NCBI GenBank assembly: GCA_017524725.1 | Contig: JAFXUZ010000034.1 | Coordinates: 1 to 64,000, forward strand | Direction: 5' to 3' | DNA length: 64,000 nucleotides | Source of the DNA: Clostridia bacterium | GTDB taxonomy: Bacteria > Bacillota > Clostridia > Christensenellales > Aristaeellaceae | Notes under the pieces: generated by a model | Databases searched by the model: none | The model's input: the letters and a program-made list of their open reading frames with translations, nothing else | Told to the model about the DNA's origin: nothing | Shown: positions 42,709 to 51,747 of the stretch, in pieces | Layout: every line of letters starts with the position of its first letter | How positions within the stretch are numbered: the stretch's first letter is position 1 | Position numbers and translations under genes: made by a program

Positions 42709-45111
42709 TCAGGGATGAAAAGCCCCGATGAGAGGCAAAACCGCGTTGATCAGGTCGACGGACGCCGGCAGGGCGTCGGGGGAGACGTTCCTTGAAACGA
42801 TCGTGTATTCCATATAGCCCCCGTCCGCCGCCAGATACAGGATGACCGTGCGGAAGGCCGTGCCGTCCGGCGACGACGTATCCCTGACATAGCAGGGATG
42901 GCTGCCGTTTTCATCCGCCCACCTGAGCGGGATCCCTCCGGGAGTCCCGAGATTGGTCAGGGCGGTGGCCGTGACGGCGGCTGCCGGGCCGCTTTCCGCT
43001 TCAGGGATATATGTGCGGCTGAAGCTGTCCTCCGTTTGGGACGTCAGGACGAAGCCGGCGGGCTCGGACCAGGTGCCCAGCACGGCGCCGTGAAGCAGCA
43101 CCTGGGTCCCGGAAACGCCGTTTTCTCCGGTGGAGGCCTCCTCGAGGGCCTGTTTCTCGGCCGACAGGGTATTGAAGGATCCCAGCAGGGAATCGTATTC
43201 GGACTGCGTCTCCATCAATTGCGTCTGCAGGGTCCTGCCCTTTTCCTCCAGGGAGGCGATCTCCCCGGTCAGGGCGGACACCCGCTCTTCCAGCAGTTTC
43301 TTTTCGGAGGTTATGGTCTCCAGACCTGCCTGCAGGCTGTCCCTTTCGGCGACTGCCGCCTCGGCTTTTTCGGCCAGGCTTTCTTTTTCGGCGGCGAGGG
43401 CGGTGATCCTTTCGGACAGGTCCGCCTTTTCTGCGGTAAGAGACGCCACATTTGCCTCAAGTGTGGCCTTGTTCGCTTCTGCAGACACCACTTTCTGTTC
43501 AAGAATGGCTTTCTCTGCTTCGACAGATCCCACTTTGGCTTCAAGCTCGGCTTTTGCGGCTTCCGCCTCCGCTTTTTTTGCCTCAAGCTCCGCTTTGGCG
43601 GCGTCGAGAGAGGCGATCTTTTGCTCCAGGGCGGCCTTTTCCGCTTCGGACGCGCCTGCCGTTTTCTCCAGCGCCGCGTGTTCCGCTTCCAGTGCCGCCA
43701 TCCTGGCTTCCAGAGTGGCCTTTTCGCCTTCGGCTTCCGCCACTTTGGCTTCCAGATCGGCCTTAGCCGCGGAAATTTCCTCCACTTTTTGTTCTAAAGC
43801 GGCTTTTTCGGCCTCGGCAGCCTTCTGCTTTTGTTCCAGCGCCGCCCTCTCGGCGTCCGCGGCGTTCAGTTTGTTTTCCAGCTCCGCCATGACGGCGTCC
43901 GCGGCGTTCAGTTTATTTTCCAGATCCTCCCTGGCGGCGTCCGCGGCGTTCAGCTTATCTTCCAGCTCCGCCATGACGGCATCCGCGGCCTTCAGTTTTT
44001 CTTCCAGTTCCGCCTTGACGGCGTCCGCGGCCCCCAGTTTTCCCTCCAGGGCGGCTTTTTCCGCTTCGGCTGCCGTGACTTTTCCCTCAAGTTCGACTTT
44101 GTCTGTTTTGGCTGCCTCCACTTTTTGCTCCAGATCGGCTTTTTCCGCTTCGATCGCCGCTATTTTAGCCTCGAGATCAGCCTTATCCGAGTCTGAAGCT
44201 GCCACTTTGGTTTCGAGGAGGGCTTTTTCGGCGTCCGCGGCCGACAGCTTTGCCTTCAGGTCCGACATGGCGGTTTCGGCCGCGGCGACCTTTTCTTGCA
44301 GCTCGGCTTTTACGCTTTCGGCTGCCGCCGCTTTTTCTTCAAGCTCGGCTTTGGCGGCGTTCAGCGCTTCCACGGCGGCGAGCAGGCTGGTTTTTTCCTT
44401 TTCCGCAAGGGCGGCTTTGGCTTCAAGGGTCTGTTTTTCGGTTTCCGCGGCGTTCACCCTTTCGGAAAGCTCGGCTTTTTCCGCCTCGATGTCCATGATC
44501 CGTGAGTTCAGGCTGTCCCGCTCCTTTTCGGCGGTTTCCGCCCGCAGGAGGAGATCGGCGTTTTCCTTTTCGGCTTTTTCGGCCCTTTCGGCGAGGGCGG
44601 CCTTTTCCTTTTCGGCTTTTTCGGCCCTTTCGGCAAAGACGGCCTTTTCGCTTTCGGCTTTCTCGGTCCTTTCCAGGAGGTCGGCTTTTTCGATCGAAGC
44701 GATCTCCGCCCTTGCCTTGAGGGCGGCGTTCTCGCCTTCGGCGGTTTCGGCCCTTACGGTGAGGGCGGCGTTCTCGCTTTCGACGGCGTCAGCCCTGGCG
44801 ACGAGGGCGTCCCTCTCCTGCGTCAGGGCGGAGACGCTCGCGTTCAGGCTTTCGATGTCCGCGTTCAGCGAACCCTCCCTTGCCAGCAGGCTGTCGCGTT
44901 CCGCGGTAAGGTCGTCCACCTGCTGTGTGAGGGATTTGAGCTGGTCCTGGAGGGCCGCGATCTCATCGCTTGCCTCCCGGGCCCGGGCCTGGGTCTCTTC
45001 CCTGTAACGGTCGATGTACTGCTGCTGGTTCTTATTGTGGCCGATCAGGATGCCTGCCATGATGGCGACGGCAAAAAACAGAATGAGGAGCCATACCCAG
45101 CTTCTTTTCAT
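42709..45111 (-). CDS. Large membrane-anchored coiled-coil protein
   Basis: 800 aa. One membrane helix at residues 5-25 (VWLLILFFAVAIMAGILIG), then about 600 residues of nearly unbroken coiled coil rich in A/E/K/L (repeating AEKAALEEK-like heptads and 14-residue units such as NAADAVMAELENKL), and a C-terminal globular domain of about 140 residues (GTWSEPAGFVL to LINAVLPLIGAFHP) with no family recognised. The start overlaps the Ppx/GppA stop by four bases, so they are coupled. Topology is probably N-in with a long extracellular rod. The operon also holds a DivIC-like protein, which suggests, but does not prove, a division or envelope role. Confidence 0.8.
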   Translation of the reverse strand: MKRSWVWLLILFFAVAIMAGILIGHNKNQQQYIDRYREETQARAREASDEIAALQDQLKSLTQQVDDLTAERDSLLAREGSLNADIESLNASVSALTQERDALVARADAVESENAALTVRAETAEGENAALKARAEIASIEKADLLERTEKAESEKAVFAERAEKAEKEKAALAERAEKAEKENADLLLRAETAEKERDSLNSRIMDIEAEKAELSERVNAAETEKQTLEAKAALAEKEKTSLLAAVEALNAAKAELEEKAAAAESVKAELQEKVAAAETAMSDLKAKLSAADAEKALLETKVAASDSDKADLEAKIAAIEAEKADLEQKVEAAKTDKVELEGKVTAAEAEKAALEGKLGAADAVKAELEEKLKAADAVMAELEDKLNAADAAREDLENKLNAADAVMAELENKLNAADAERAALEQKQKAAEAEKAALEQKVEEISAAKADLEAKVAEAEGEKATLEARMAALEAEHAALEKTAGASEAEKAALEQKIASLDAAKAELEAKKAEAEAAKAELEAKVGSVEAEKAILEQKVVSAEANKATLEANVASLTAEKADLSERITALAAEKESLAEKAEAAVAERDSLQAGLETITSEKKLLEERVSALTGEIASLEEKGRTLQTQLMETQSEYDSLLGSFNTLSAEKQALEEASTGENGVSGTQVLLHGAVLGTWSEPAGFVLTSQTEDSFSRTYIPEAESGPAAAVTATALTNLGTPGGIPLRWADENGSHPCYVRDTSSPDGTAFRTVILYLAADGGYMEYTIVSRNVSPDALPASVDLINAVLPLIGAFHP
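43860..43995 (-). repeat. 42-bp tandem repeats in the coiled-coil gene
   Basis: Successive 42-bp units encoding NAADAvmAELEnKL (two heptads each), near-identical in DNA, marking recent lengthening of the rod. Confidence 0.65.
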
Positions 45112-46025
45112 GTTTCCGATCCTCCCTTCCGGGTCCCGTTGTTTATGTTTGCGTTAAGACGGCGCATCCAGCCGTCCAGGTTGGTCAGTCTTGAGATCTC
45201 TGTCCTTTCAGCACCGGATTCAAGGAGCAGGGCGGAAAGGATGCACAGCCCGTGAACGATGTGCTCCGCCTTTGCCTCCGGCAGTCCGGGAACGCGGCGG
45301 CGGTTTTCCGGGGTCATATCGGCCAGGTCTGCCGCCAGGTCAAGGACGCGCCGCGTCGTTACGGCGGGGTCCTCGGGGAAGCGGACTGCCAGCATATCCC
45401 GTGCCGCCGTTCCCGTGCCGCCGAGGAGAACCGTTCGGCGACGGCCGGCGTCACGCAAAAGGGCGCCGGCTTCTTCACGGACCATGGCCCGCAGCCTTTG
45501 GACAAGCGGGGGAATGTCGGCGCGGGAGGCGATGGGACAGCTTCGCAGCATCCGGGAGGCGCCGGCCTGCAGGCTGACGGAGCCTTCGGCCCCTTCCTTT
45601 CCCAGGATGATCTCGGTGCTGCCCCCTCCGATATCCATCACCAGGGTGTCCGTCCCGTCCGCGACCGCGGCGAAAGCAAGCGCGGCCTCTTCTTCGCCGG
45701 ACATGACATAAAGCAAAAGTCCCGCGGCCTCCTTCAGCCGGCGGGTGAACTGATCCCGGTTCGAAGCGTCGCGGGTGGCCGAGGTGGCGTACAGGTCGAT
45801 GCCGTCAGCCCCGCAGCCCACGGCCAGGGCGGCTTTTTTAAGCCGCAGGACAGCCTGGGCCGTCCGGTCCATGACCGTGTCGGAAAGGACAAAGCCGTCC
45901 TTCAGCCCCATGAACAGTTTTGTATCCTCCCTCAGGCGCAGGAGGGGCAGGGGTTCCGGGCCGTTCAGGGAGGCCGCAAGCATGCGTGTGGAGTTGGAAC
46001 CGATGGCGATGGCCGCGCGGATCAT
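45108..46025 (-). CDS. Ppx/GppA family phosphatase
   Basis: 305 aa, actin-like ASKHA fold of exopolyphosphatase/pppGpp phosphohydrolase. First phosphate loop AIAIGSNSTRM at 5-15, second loop VMDIGGGSTEI, and adenosine-type motif VLLGGTGTAARD. The length equals the two-domain short form without an HD domain. It hydrolyses polyphosphate or pppGpp; which one cannot be told here. GGAGG precedes the ATG. Start lies within a four-base overlap with the DivIC-like gene. Confidence 0.9.
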   Translation of the reverse strand: MIRAAIAIGSNSTRMLAASLNGPEPLPLLRLREDTKLFMGLKDGFVLSDTVMDRTAQAVLRLKKAALAVGCGADGIDLYATSATRDASNRDQFTRRLKEAAGLLLYVMSGEEEAALAFAAVADGTDTLVMDIGGGSTEIILGKEGAEGSVSLQAGASRMLRSCPIASRADIPPLVQRLRAMVREEAGALLRDAGRRRTVLLGGTGTAARDMLAVRFPEDPAVTTRRVLDLAADLADMTPENRRRVPGLPEAKAEHIVHGLCILSALLLESGAERTEISRLTNLDGWMRRLNANINNGTRKGGSET

Positions 46026-46345
46026 GGCGCTTCCTCCAATGTGACTTCATGGGAAGCATAAAGGCTGTCGATGTTGCTGACCTTGAAAAGGATCTCGCCC
46101 GGCATCAGGTAGCCGTAATCCTCCCGGGCCACCTGCATGATGTAGGCGTCGGTATCGCTCCTGTGCAGTTCCCCCTGCAGGGAGCTTTTGATGGAGTCCA
46201 GCTGGATCTGTTCCATCCGCAGGGCCTTGTGCTCGGCCTCGAGGGCTGCGTACTGGGCGTTGAAATGGTTGTTCAGCACCAGCGTTACGGCCAGGATCAG
46301 CACAATGACGACGACAAGATCAAACACACGGAACTTTTTTTTCAT
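46022..46345 (-). CDS. DivIC/FtsL-like septum formation protein
   Basis: 107 aa bitopic membrane protein: short basic cytoplasmic tail, helix at about 9-26 (DLVVVIVLILAVTLVLNN), coiled coil at 30-65, and the FtsB/DivIC-type ending AREDYGYLMPGEILFKV. In the divisome it would form a complex with FtsL and DivIB. ATG at 46345 lies two bases after the TetR stop, with AGGAGG inside the TetR gene; the stop overlaps the ppx start (ATGA). Confidence 0.88.
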   Translation of the reverse strand: MKKKFRVFDLVVVIVLILAVTLVLNNHFNAQYAALEAEHKALRMEQIQLDSIKSSLQGELHRSDTDAYIMQVAREDYGYLMPGEILFKVSNIDSLYASHEVTLEEAP

Positions 46346-46347
46346 TT

Positions 46348-46944
46348 TCAGCCTCCTGACTGGCCCGGGCACATGTCCCGGATATCGTCGCAGAACCTGA
46401 TCGAGAGGGTTTTGCATTCCTGCCGGACGGCGGAGGGATCGATCCCCTGCCGGCTGCTTTCGTTCAGGAATTCGTTGAGACCTGCGCACAGGAACACGGC
46501 GTACCTCCTCAGGTCGCCCGCGTCCACGCCGCCCGGGAGCAGTTCCTTCAGCCGCTGTGTCACGGCAAGAACGATCTGGTCGTACAGCACTTTTTTAAGG
46601 TAGACGCTGTCCTTGGGCGACAGGGAAGATAAAAGCTCTATGTTGCGGTCAAAGCTGTCCAGGATGGTGTCCACGGTGTTTTCGATGGTCCGGTGGGGAA
46701 GTCCCCCGGGGTTGTTCTGGCGCTGCAGCTGGTCGTAATTCTCCGTGGCGTCCTGCAGGATGTCCCGCACCATTTCGTTGGCCAGGTCATATTTGTCGTT
46801 GTAATGGGTGTAAAATGTGATGCGGCTGGTCTCGGCATCCTTGCACAGCTCGGTCACGGTGATGGAGGAAAGGGATTTCCTCCGCAGCAGGCGTTTTAAT
46901 GTGTTTTTCAGGTTTCGTTTGGTTTTGGAGATCCTTTTGTCCAT
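46348..46944 (-). CDS. TetR-family transcriptional regulator
   Basis: 198 aa. N-terminal helix-turn-helix at about 10-55 (TKRNLKNTLKRLLRRKSLSSITVTELCKDAETSRITFYTHY broken up: recognition helix SRITFYTHY), all-helical ligand domain after it. It leads an operon with DivIC-like, Ppx and coiled-coil genes, an uncommon arrangement. It probably controls its own promoter (47003-47031). Ligand unknown. Confidence 0.87.
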   Translation of the reverse strand: MDKRISKTKRNLKNTLKRLLRRKSLSSITVTELCKDAETSRITFYTHYNDKYDLANEMVRDILQDATENYDQLQRQNNPGGLPHRTIENTVDTILDSFDRNIELLSSLSPKDSVYLKKVLYDQIVLAVTQRLKELLPGGVDAGDLRRYAVFLCAGLNEFLNESSRQGIDPSAVRQECKTLSIRFCDDIRDMCPGQSGG

Positions 46945-47002
46945 AAATTCCCTGTCCGTATCGATGGCGCCCGGAGGGGGCGCGTGTATGTGAACCGCTT
47001 AC

Positions 47003-47031
47003 AGGATAACGCAAAGTCAGGTGATTGTCAA
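47003..47031 (-). promoter_or_regulatory. Promoter of the tetR-divIC-ppx-coil operon
   Basis: Minus strand TTGACA (47026-47031), 17-bp spacer, TATCCT (47003-47008). The -35 overlaps the stop codon of the upstream ABC-like gene. An imperfect GTAAGCGGTTCAC dyad just downstream is a possible TetR operator. Confidence 0.82.
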
Positions 47032-48551
47032 AGCAAAACCGTCTCCCGCGGTGCGTCATGGCCGCTCATGGCCAGGGCGATCTGCTTCCGGGAGGCGTTC
47101 AGGGCGTCGCATTCAAAAACGATGCTCCCGCCGTACATGACAAGGACGCGGTCACATACCGCCATGGCTTCGTCCACCTGGTCCGTCAGGTACATTATCC
47201 CCGTGCGGCTCACCTTTTCCTCCTTAAGGCAGCGCCGCAGGAACAGGAGCCCGTCCCCCGTCAGTCCCTCGCCCGGGTGGGAAAGGAGCAGGACGCTGCC
47301 GGAACGGTCCAGTTCCGGGGCTTCCAGAAGCATCCTCAGGTCCGCTGCATCCAGTGACGAAAGGAGGGTGTCCGCCTCCGCGCCGATGGGATATTCCTTC
47401 AGGATGAACCGTACATAGGCCTCCAGCCGATCCCTGCGGAGCATGCCGTGTACAAAAAGGGACGAAAAGCGGGAACACTGCATTGCCAGGGAGTCCGTGA
47501 CGGTCACCCCGGACAGCGGTCCGGGCAGCACCGGGGAAGGCGGGGGGATATAGCGGACGCTCCTGTGCACAGAGGGGTAATCGTAGTCCTTCATAATGTT
47601 CCCGTTCAGGCGGACGCGGCCCTCCGCGAATCTTTCCAGCCCGGCCAGGATGCTGAGGAGCCGCTCCCCGCCCTCGCCCTTCATGGCGCACAGGCCGGTG
47701 ATCTCGCCCTCGCGGATCTCAAACGAGACATCGCGCAGCGCGGCACGGTCCCGCTTTGGGCGGGCGGAGAGGCCGCGGACCTCCAGGACCACGCCGCCGG
47801 GGATGGATTCCCGCAGGCTTTCCCGCTCACCTCCGCCGCCAGACCCGAGGACCGCCTCCAGGGTCCGGATGTCCGCGTCGTCCGACGGACCGTCGAAAAC
47901 CGCTTCCCCGTCCTTCACCACCGTAAGACGTGTGCCTATGCGGGCGTGGCGCGGCCGGCGGGTGAGGATCGCCACGCAGCAGCCCGTCTGCGTGAGGCGG
48001 TCCACGGACCGGGCCGCGGCGTCGAAACCGGCGGGGGGGATATCCCTCAGCGGGTCTTCAAGCACCAGCAGCCGGTCCCCGCGTACGGCGGACAAAAACA
48101 GCTGCAGCGCCAGTTTCCCTTCCGGGGGCAGGGCCGCGGCGGGCATATTCGGATCGACGCCCGGGAGGAACGCATCAAGGAGCGCCCCCGTATCCGTTCG
48201 CAGGGGCTTTGATCCGGGATAAAGCAGCCGCACATGTCCCATGACGCTGATGGGATCGAACACACCCAGGGAAGAGGCGCATCCGCGCGCCAGGGCGTCG
48301 GCGGGCGAAAGGAAAGCCGCAGGGCTCCCGTCGAGCCTGACATCGCCCTCCTTTAGGGCCTCCCGGCCGGTAAGGACGGCGCCGACCGCCCTGAGGTCGC
48401 TCTCCCTGTTTCCGAGGATCACGTGGGAAGTTCCCGTATCCAGAAACATGGAAAGCGTTTTCCTGTTTTCATCCCTGTCCCCGCCGGACGGGGGATAAGC
48501 CCCGTAAGGGCCCGGCAGCACCGCGTTCCGGAGCTCCATCAGATGGTCCAT
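47028..48551 (-). CDS. Double-NBD ABC protein with degraded ATPase motifs (RbsA/MglA-like)
   Basis: About 507 aa with the two-NBD layout of sugar ABC ATPases such as RbsA/MglA. Domain 1 spans about 1-230 and domain 2 about 250-500 (VVLEVRGLSARPKRDRAALRDVSFEIREGEITGL). The Walker A sites read VILGNRESDLR and LCAMKGEGGERLL, without the Lys-Ser/Thr of an active P-loop; the Walker B sites read LLVLEDPL and VLLLSHPGEG instead of LDEP; the signature motifs are also lost. The frame is nonetheless intact for 500 codons. No permease or binding protein is next to it. It is either a non-hydrolysing regulator or an early stage of decay. Start at 48551 chosen for GGAGG four bases upstream; an ATG at 48569 lacks a site. 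Confidence 0.75.
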   Translation of the reverse strand: MDHLMELRNAVLPGPYGAYPPSGGDRDENRKTLSMFLDTGTSHVILGNRESDLRAVGAVLTGREALKEGDVRLDGSPAAFLSPADALARGCASSLGVFDPISVMGHVRLLYPGSKPLRTDTGALLDAFLPGVDPNMPAAALPPEGKLALQLFLSAVRGDRLLVLEDPLRDIPPAGFDAAARSVDRLTQTGCCVAILTRRPRHARIGTRLTVVKDGEAVFDGPSDDADIRTLEAVLGSGGGGERESLRESIPGGVVLEVRGLSARPKRDRAALRDVSFEIREGEITGLCAMKGEGGERLLSILAGLERFAEGRVRLNGNIMKDYDYPSVHRSVRYIPPPSPVLPGPLSGVTVTDSLAMQCSRFSSLFVHGMLRRDRLEAYVRFILKEYPIGAEADTLLSSLDAADLRMLLEAPELDRSGSVLLLSHPGEGLTGDGLLFLRRCLKEEKVSRTGIMYLTDQVDEAMAVCDRVLVMYGGSIVFECDALNASRKQIALAMSGHDAPRETVLL

Positions 48552-48690
48552 GCCGCCTCCAAAGTTCATTACGCATACAGGTGAAAGCCGCCCGGGGCGC
48601 CGGCGCCGGCTTCCGGGACCATTTTACCATCCGGGCCCGGAATGCGCAATACGATGAAAGAACGGGCTTCGCCGTGACGGTCCGTTTTTC

Positions 48691-48719
48691 TTGACGCGCC
48701 CCTCGCGCCGTGATAGACT
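48691..48719 (+). promoter_or_regulatory. Promoter of the secreted esterase gene
   Basis: TTGACG (48691-48696), 17-bp spacer, TAGACT (48714-48719), about 78 bp before the start. Confidence 0.7.
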
Positions 48720-48796
48720 TCCGATATAAAAAAGCGTCCCGCAGACCTCCGGAAAGGCCGCGCGGACGGACATAACGACAGAAAGGACCTGATCCC

Positions 48797-50011
48797 ATGA
48801 AAGCGCTGCTTTTCCTTATCATCCTTGCGCTGCTCCCTTTCCCCGCCGCAGGCGGGGAGGCGGTTCTCGATCCCTTTGCGCCGATCCGGCTGGACATCTC
48901 CGCCGGGGACGCCACCGCGGAAAGCCCGCTTATCCTGCGGGGAGTGGATTTCGGGGACGGCGCGAAGCTTCTGCGCCTGCTTGGCCGGACGGACAGCGAG
49001 ATGTTCGTCGCCATCCGTGCGGACGGTATGGAAGAGCGGCCCTTTGTTAACGTTAAATTTCTGCCCCAGTACCCCCAGCGCCGCCTGACCGTGGACCTGA
49101 AGGGCGAGCACGACCTGTATATCACACTCAGCGGCAGCGGCGTGCTTTCCTCCCTGCAGGCCTTCACCGGCGACAGGGAATTCGACGCCGCCATCCGGGC
49201 GGAGCGGGGCGTTCGTTATGACGACGCTGTGCCTGCCTGGGCCACCCGGGACTGTCCCCGGGGCGGCACGGTGGAAAAAATCACCTACCGGGCCCACGAC
49301 TGGTTCAACGACGAAAAGGCGGTGTACGAAAAAAACGCGTACGTTTACCTTCCCCGGGACTATGACCCGGAAAAGCCCTGCGGGCTGATGATCCTGTGCC
49401 ACGGCATCGGGGGCAGCGAGGTGGAATGGGGCCTGAATACGAACAACTCCACGGTAAAAAGGATCATGGACAACCTGATCGACAGCGGCGCCGTCCGCCC
49501 CTTTATCGTGGTCACGCCCAACGGCCGCGCCGGGAATACCGGCGATCACGGATCCTTCTACCTGTTCGACCGGGAGCTGCGGGAGGACCTGCTCCCCGCC
49601 CTTTCGGAAAAATACGCGGTGGACGTTACAAACCGGGACAAATGCGCCATGGCCGGCCTTTCCATGGGCGGCATGCAGACCGTCAACCTGGGCATCGGCA
49701 GGTGCCTGGACCTGTTCTCGTGCTTCGGCGCGTTTTCCGCCGCGCCGACATCCAACCCGGCGGCTGTCACGGCGGGGATCCTGAACGCGTCCCGGGACCT
49801 GAAGGTGCGGGTGTTCTACAGCGTCTGCGGCACCGACGACAATGTTGCCCTGTCCAGCGCCAGGGCCGCCGTCGACGGCCTTGACGGCATGACGGAGGCG
49901 CTGGACCGGGAGAATTTCGTCGTCCAGTACGTCCCCGGCGGCCACGATTTCACGGTATGGTACCTGGGGTTCTACAATTTCGCCATGCTGTTTGCCGGGG
50001 AACGGGATTGA
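48797..50011 (+). CDS. Secreted esterase, feruloyl/acetyl-esterase type
   Basis: 404 aa. Signal peptide (MKALLFLIILALLPFPAAGG), an N-terminal beta domain (about 25-150), then an esterase-D-like alpha/beta hydrolase: PRDYDPEKPCGLMILCHGIGG, nucleophile S289 in AGLSMGGMQ and histidine H383 in PGGHDFTVW. CE1-type feruloyl and acetylxylan esterases share this arrangement, which fits the plant-polysaccharide theme; exact substrate unknown. Start at 48797 follows AAAGGA. Confidence 0.87.
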   Translation: MKALLFLIILALLPFPAAGGEAVLDPFAPIRLDISAGDATAESPLILRGVDFGDGAKLLRLLGRTDSEMFVAIRADGMEERPFVNVKFLPQYPQRRLTVDLKGEHDLYITLSGSGVLSSLQAFTGDREFDAAIRAERGVRYDDAVPAWATRDCPRGGTVEKITYRAHDWFNDEKAVYEKNAYVYLPRDYDPEKPCGLMILCHGIGGSEVEWGLNTNNSTVKRIMDNLIDSGAVRPFIVVTPNGRAGNTGDHGSFYLFDRELREDLLPALSEKYAVDVTNRDKCAMAGLSMGGMQTVNLGIGRCLDLFSCFGAFSAAPTSNPAAVTAGILNASRDLKVRVFYSVCGTDDNVALSSARAAVDGLDGMTEALDRENFVVQYVPGGHDFTVWYLGFYNFAMLFAGERD

Positions 50012-50027
50012 GCGGATGCCCCGGGCC

Positions 50028-50879
50028 TTACGCACGGTCCAGGAACGCCCGGACGTCGGCGAACCTTTCCTCCATGGTCTCCCGGCCGATACGGTAGGCC
50101 TTTTCCAATTCCGCGGGGCGCCTCTCGATCCGCCGGATGTCCAGGGGACGGGGCGGGCGGATCACCAGGATCCTTCCCTCCGCCTCCGCCCGGTCGATCG
50201 CATCCATCTGCCGGTCGTACATTTCGGCCCTCCGGTCCAGGGCATCGGCCAGGGCGGGCCATCTTTGCAAAAGGGGCAGGAAGCGGGGCAGGGGGCGGCC
50301 CTTCCTTTTCCGGTAGCCTTTAGGGCGGGTCAGGACCAGGACGCGGCGGTCATAACCCTCCTTTTCCATCACCGAGCAGGGTACGGCCTCGGCGATGCCG
50401 CCGTCCAGGTACAGGCGGCCGCCGATCTCCACCGGCCGGGATACAAAGGGCAGCGATGCCGAGGCCCGCAGCCAGAGCATGTCCTCATCGCCGCCGTCCC
50501 GGCACAGGTGGTATACGATTTTGCCGGCGGATAAGTCCGTCGCCCCGACATAGAAGGCCATGGGATCCCTGCGGAAGGTCTCGGTGTCGAAGGGATCCAG
50601 GTCCCGGGGCAGTTCCCGGTAGCAGAAATCCGCGCCGAAAAGGTCCCCGGTCCTGACCAGGGAGCGCAGGCTTAAGTAGCGCGGGTCCCGGATGTATTTC
50701 AGGTTGTACCTCAGGGCGCGCCCCGGCTGGCGGGATTTCAGGTTGCAGCCGAACACCGCCCCGGCGGAGATGCCCGCGGCCCCGTCAAACCTCAGGCCCC
50801 GCTCCATCATCACGTCCAGAACGCCGCAGGAGAACATGCCGCGCATTCCGCCGCCCTCCAGGATCAGGCCTGTTTTCAT
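50028..50879 (-). CDS. Patatin-like phospholipase (RssA type)
   Basis: 283 aa serine lipid hydrolase. Oxyanion loop LILEGGGMRG at 5-14, nucleophile S38 in GISAG and catalytic D159 in LYLDGGIAEA, giving the Ser-Asp dyad of patatins. Likely acts on membrane lipid acyl esters in the cytosol. GGAGG lies before the ATG at 50879. Follows the nitroreductase gene by 58 bp in the same direction. Confidence 0.92.
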   Translation of the reverse strand: MKTGLILEGGGMRGMFSCGVLDVMMERGLRFDGAAGISAGAVFGCNLKSRQPGRALRYNLKYIRDPRYLSLRSLVRTGDLFGADFCYRELPRDLDPFDTETFRRDPMAFYVGATDLSAGKIVYHLCRDGGDEDMLWLRASASLPFVSRPVEIGGRLYLDGGIAEAVPCSVMEKEGYDRRVLVLTRPKGYRKRKGRPLPRFLPLLQRWPALADALDRRAEMYDRQMDAIDRAEAEGRILVIRPPRPLDIRRIERRPAELEKAYRIGRETMEERFADVRAFLDRA

Positions 50880-50937
50880 TTCCTTTTCCTCCGTCTTCCC
50901 GTATTCCCTTTGGACGGGAAGGATCATCCCCGACGGC

Positions 50938-51609
50938 TCATTCCCACAGGGGCTTCAGCCCGGCTTCCTTCCTTGCCAGGTCAAAATGATACCTGACGAT
51001 GCCCAGGTCCACGCTGCTGAAGGGCCCCCGGCGGTCGACGGAGGTTACCGAACCGTCCTTTTCCAGGACGAATTCGAATTTCTGCTGGTTGATGGCCGTA
51101 GGCGCCAGCAGCGCCAGTTCCACGCCCCGGCGGAACCATTCCGGACCGTCCGCAGCCCCGGAGGATACCTGATCCGCCGATTTGCCGCGGTGCGGCGTTC
51201 CCGGGGTCTTTCCGTAGCCGACGGCGATCACGATGGCGAGCTTTTCTCCCGGGGCGATCTCGCAGGGGACGCCCTTCGGGCTGAATGTGCCCGCCCAGCA
51301 GGTATTGAGCCCCAGGGACTGGGCGGAAAGCACCGCCTTTTCGCCCCAGTAGCCGATCCTTTCCTCCAGGCCCGGGCCGTCCTTCCCGACGCAGGCGATC
51401 ACGGCCGGGGCGCTGCCGAGGCCCATCACCCGGCTGAGCAGCCGGCCGAAGGTGTTTCCGGCGTCGGGCAGGAACTGTAAGTGCAGCCCTCCCGCGGCGC
51501 TGCATTCCAGGACTGTATCGTTCAGCTTTTTCGCCGTTTCCGCTTCGATCTTTTTATCCAGGTACGCCCGTACCGAGTGCCGGGCATAAACAGCCTCGAG
51601 CTCCGTCAT
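50938..51609 (-). CDS. Nitroreductase family protein
   Basis: 223 aa FMN-dependent oxidoreductase of the nitroreductase superfamily, TM1586-like subgroup. FMN-binding N-terminus ARHSVRAYLDKKIE and the later ELALLAPTAINQQKFEF segment; the middle GYWGEKAVLSAQSLGLNTCWAG is the usual interface helix. Electron acceptor unknown. GGAGG nine bases before the ATG at 51609. Confidence 0.9.
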   Translation of the reverse strand: MTELEAVYARHSVRAYLDKKIEAETAKKLNDTVLECSAAGGLHLQFLPDAGNTFGRLLSRVMGLGSAPAVIACVGKDGPGLEERIGYWGEKAVLSAQSLGLNTCWAGTFSPKGVPCEIAPGEKLAIVIAVGYGKTPGTPHRGKSADQVSSGAADGPEWFRRGVELALLAPTAINQQKFEFVLEKDGSVTSVDRRGPFSSVDLGIVRYHFDLARKEAGLKPLWE

Positions 51610-51747
51610 ATAGGTACACCTCCGTTTTCCGCGCGTGGCGCGGGCATATCCGAAGTATAACAGCCTCCGGGCAAAAAGGAAATACCGCCGGGCTCCGGTC
51701 CGGCGGAAAACAAAAAGAAAACGATGAAGATCGTGAAAGGAGCCCCC

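Noticed and set aside
43130..45007. 625-codon plus-strand frame of Ser/Ala repeats opposite the coiled-coil gene
   Set aside because: Antisense of Glu/Ala/Lys heptads always gives Ser/Ala/Phe runs; no start signal.
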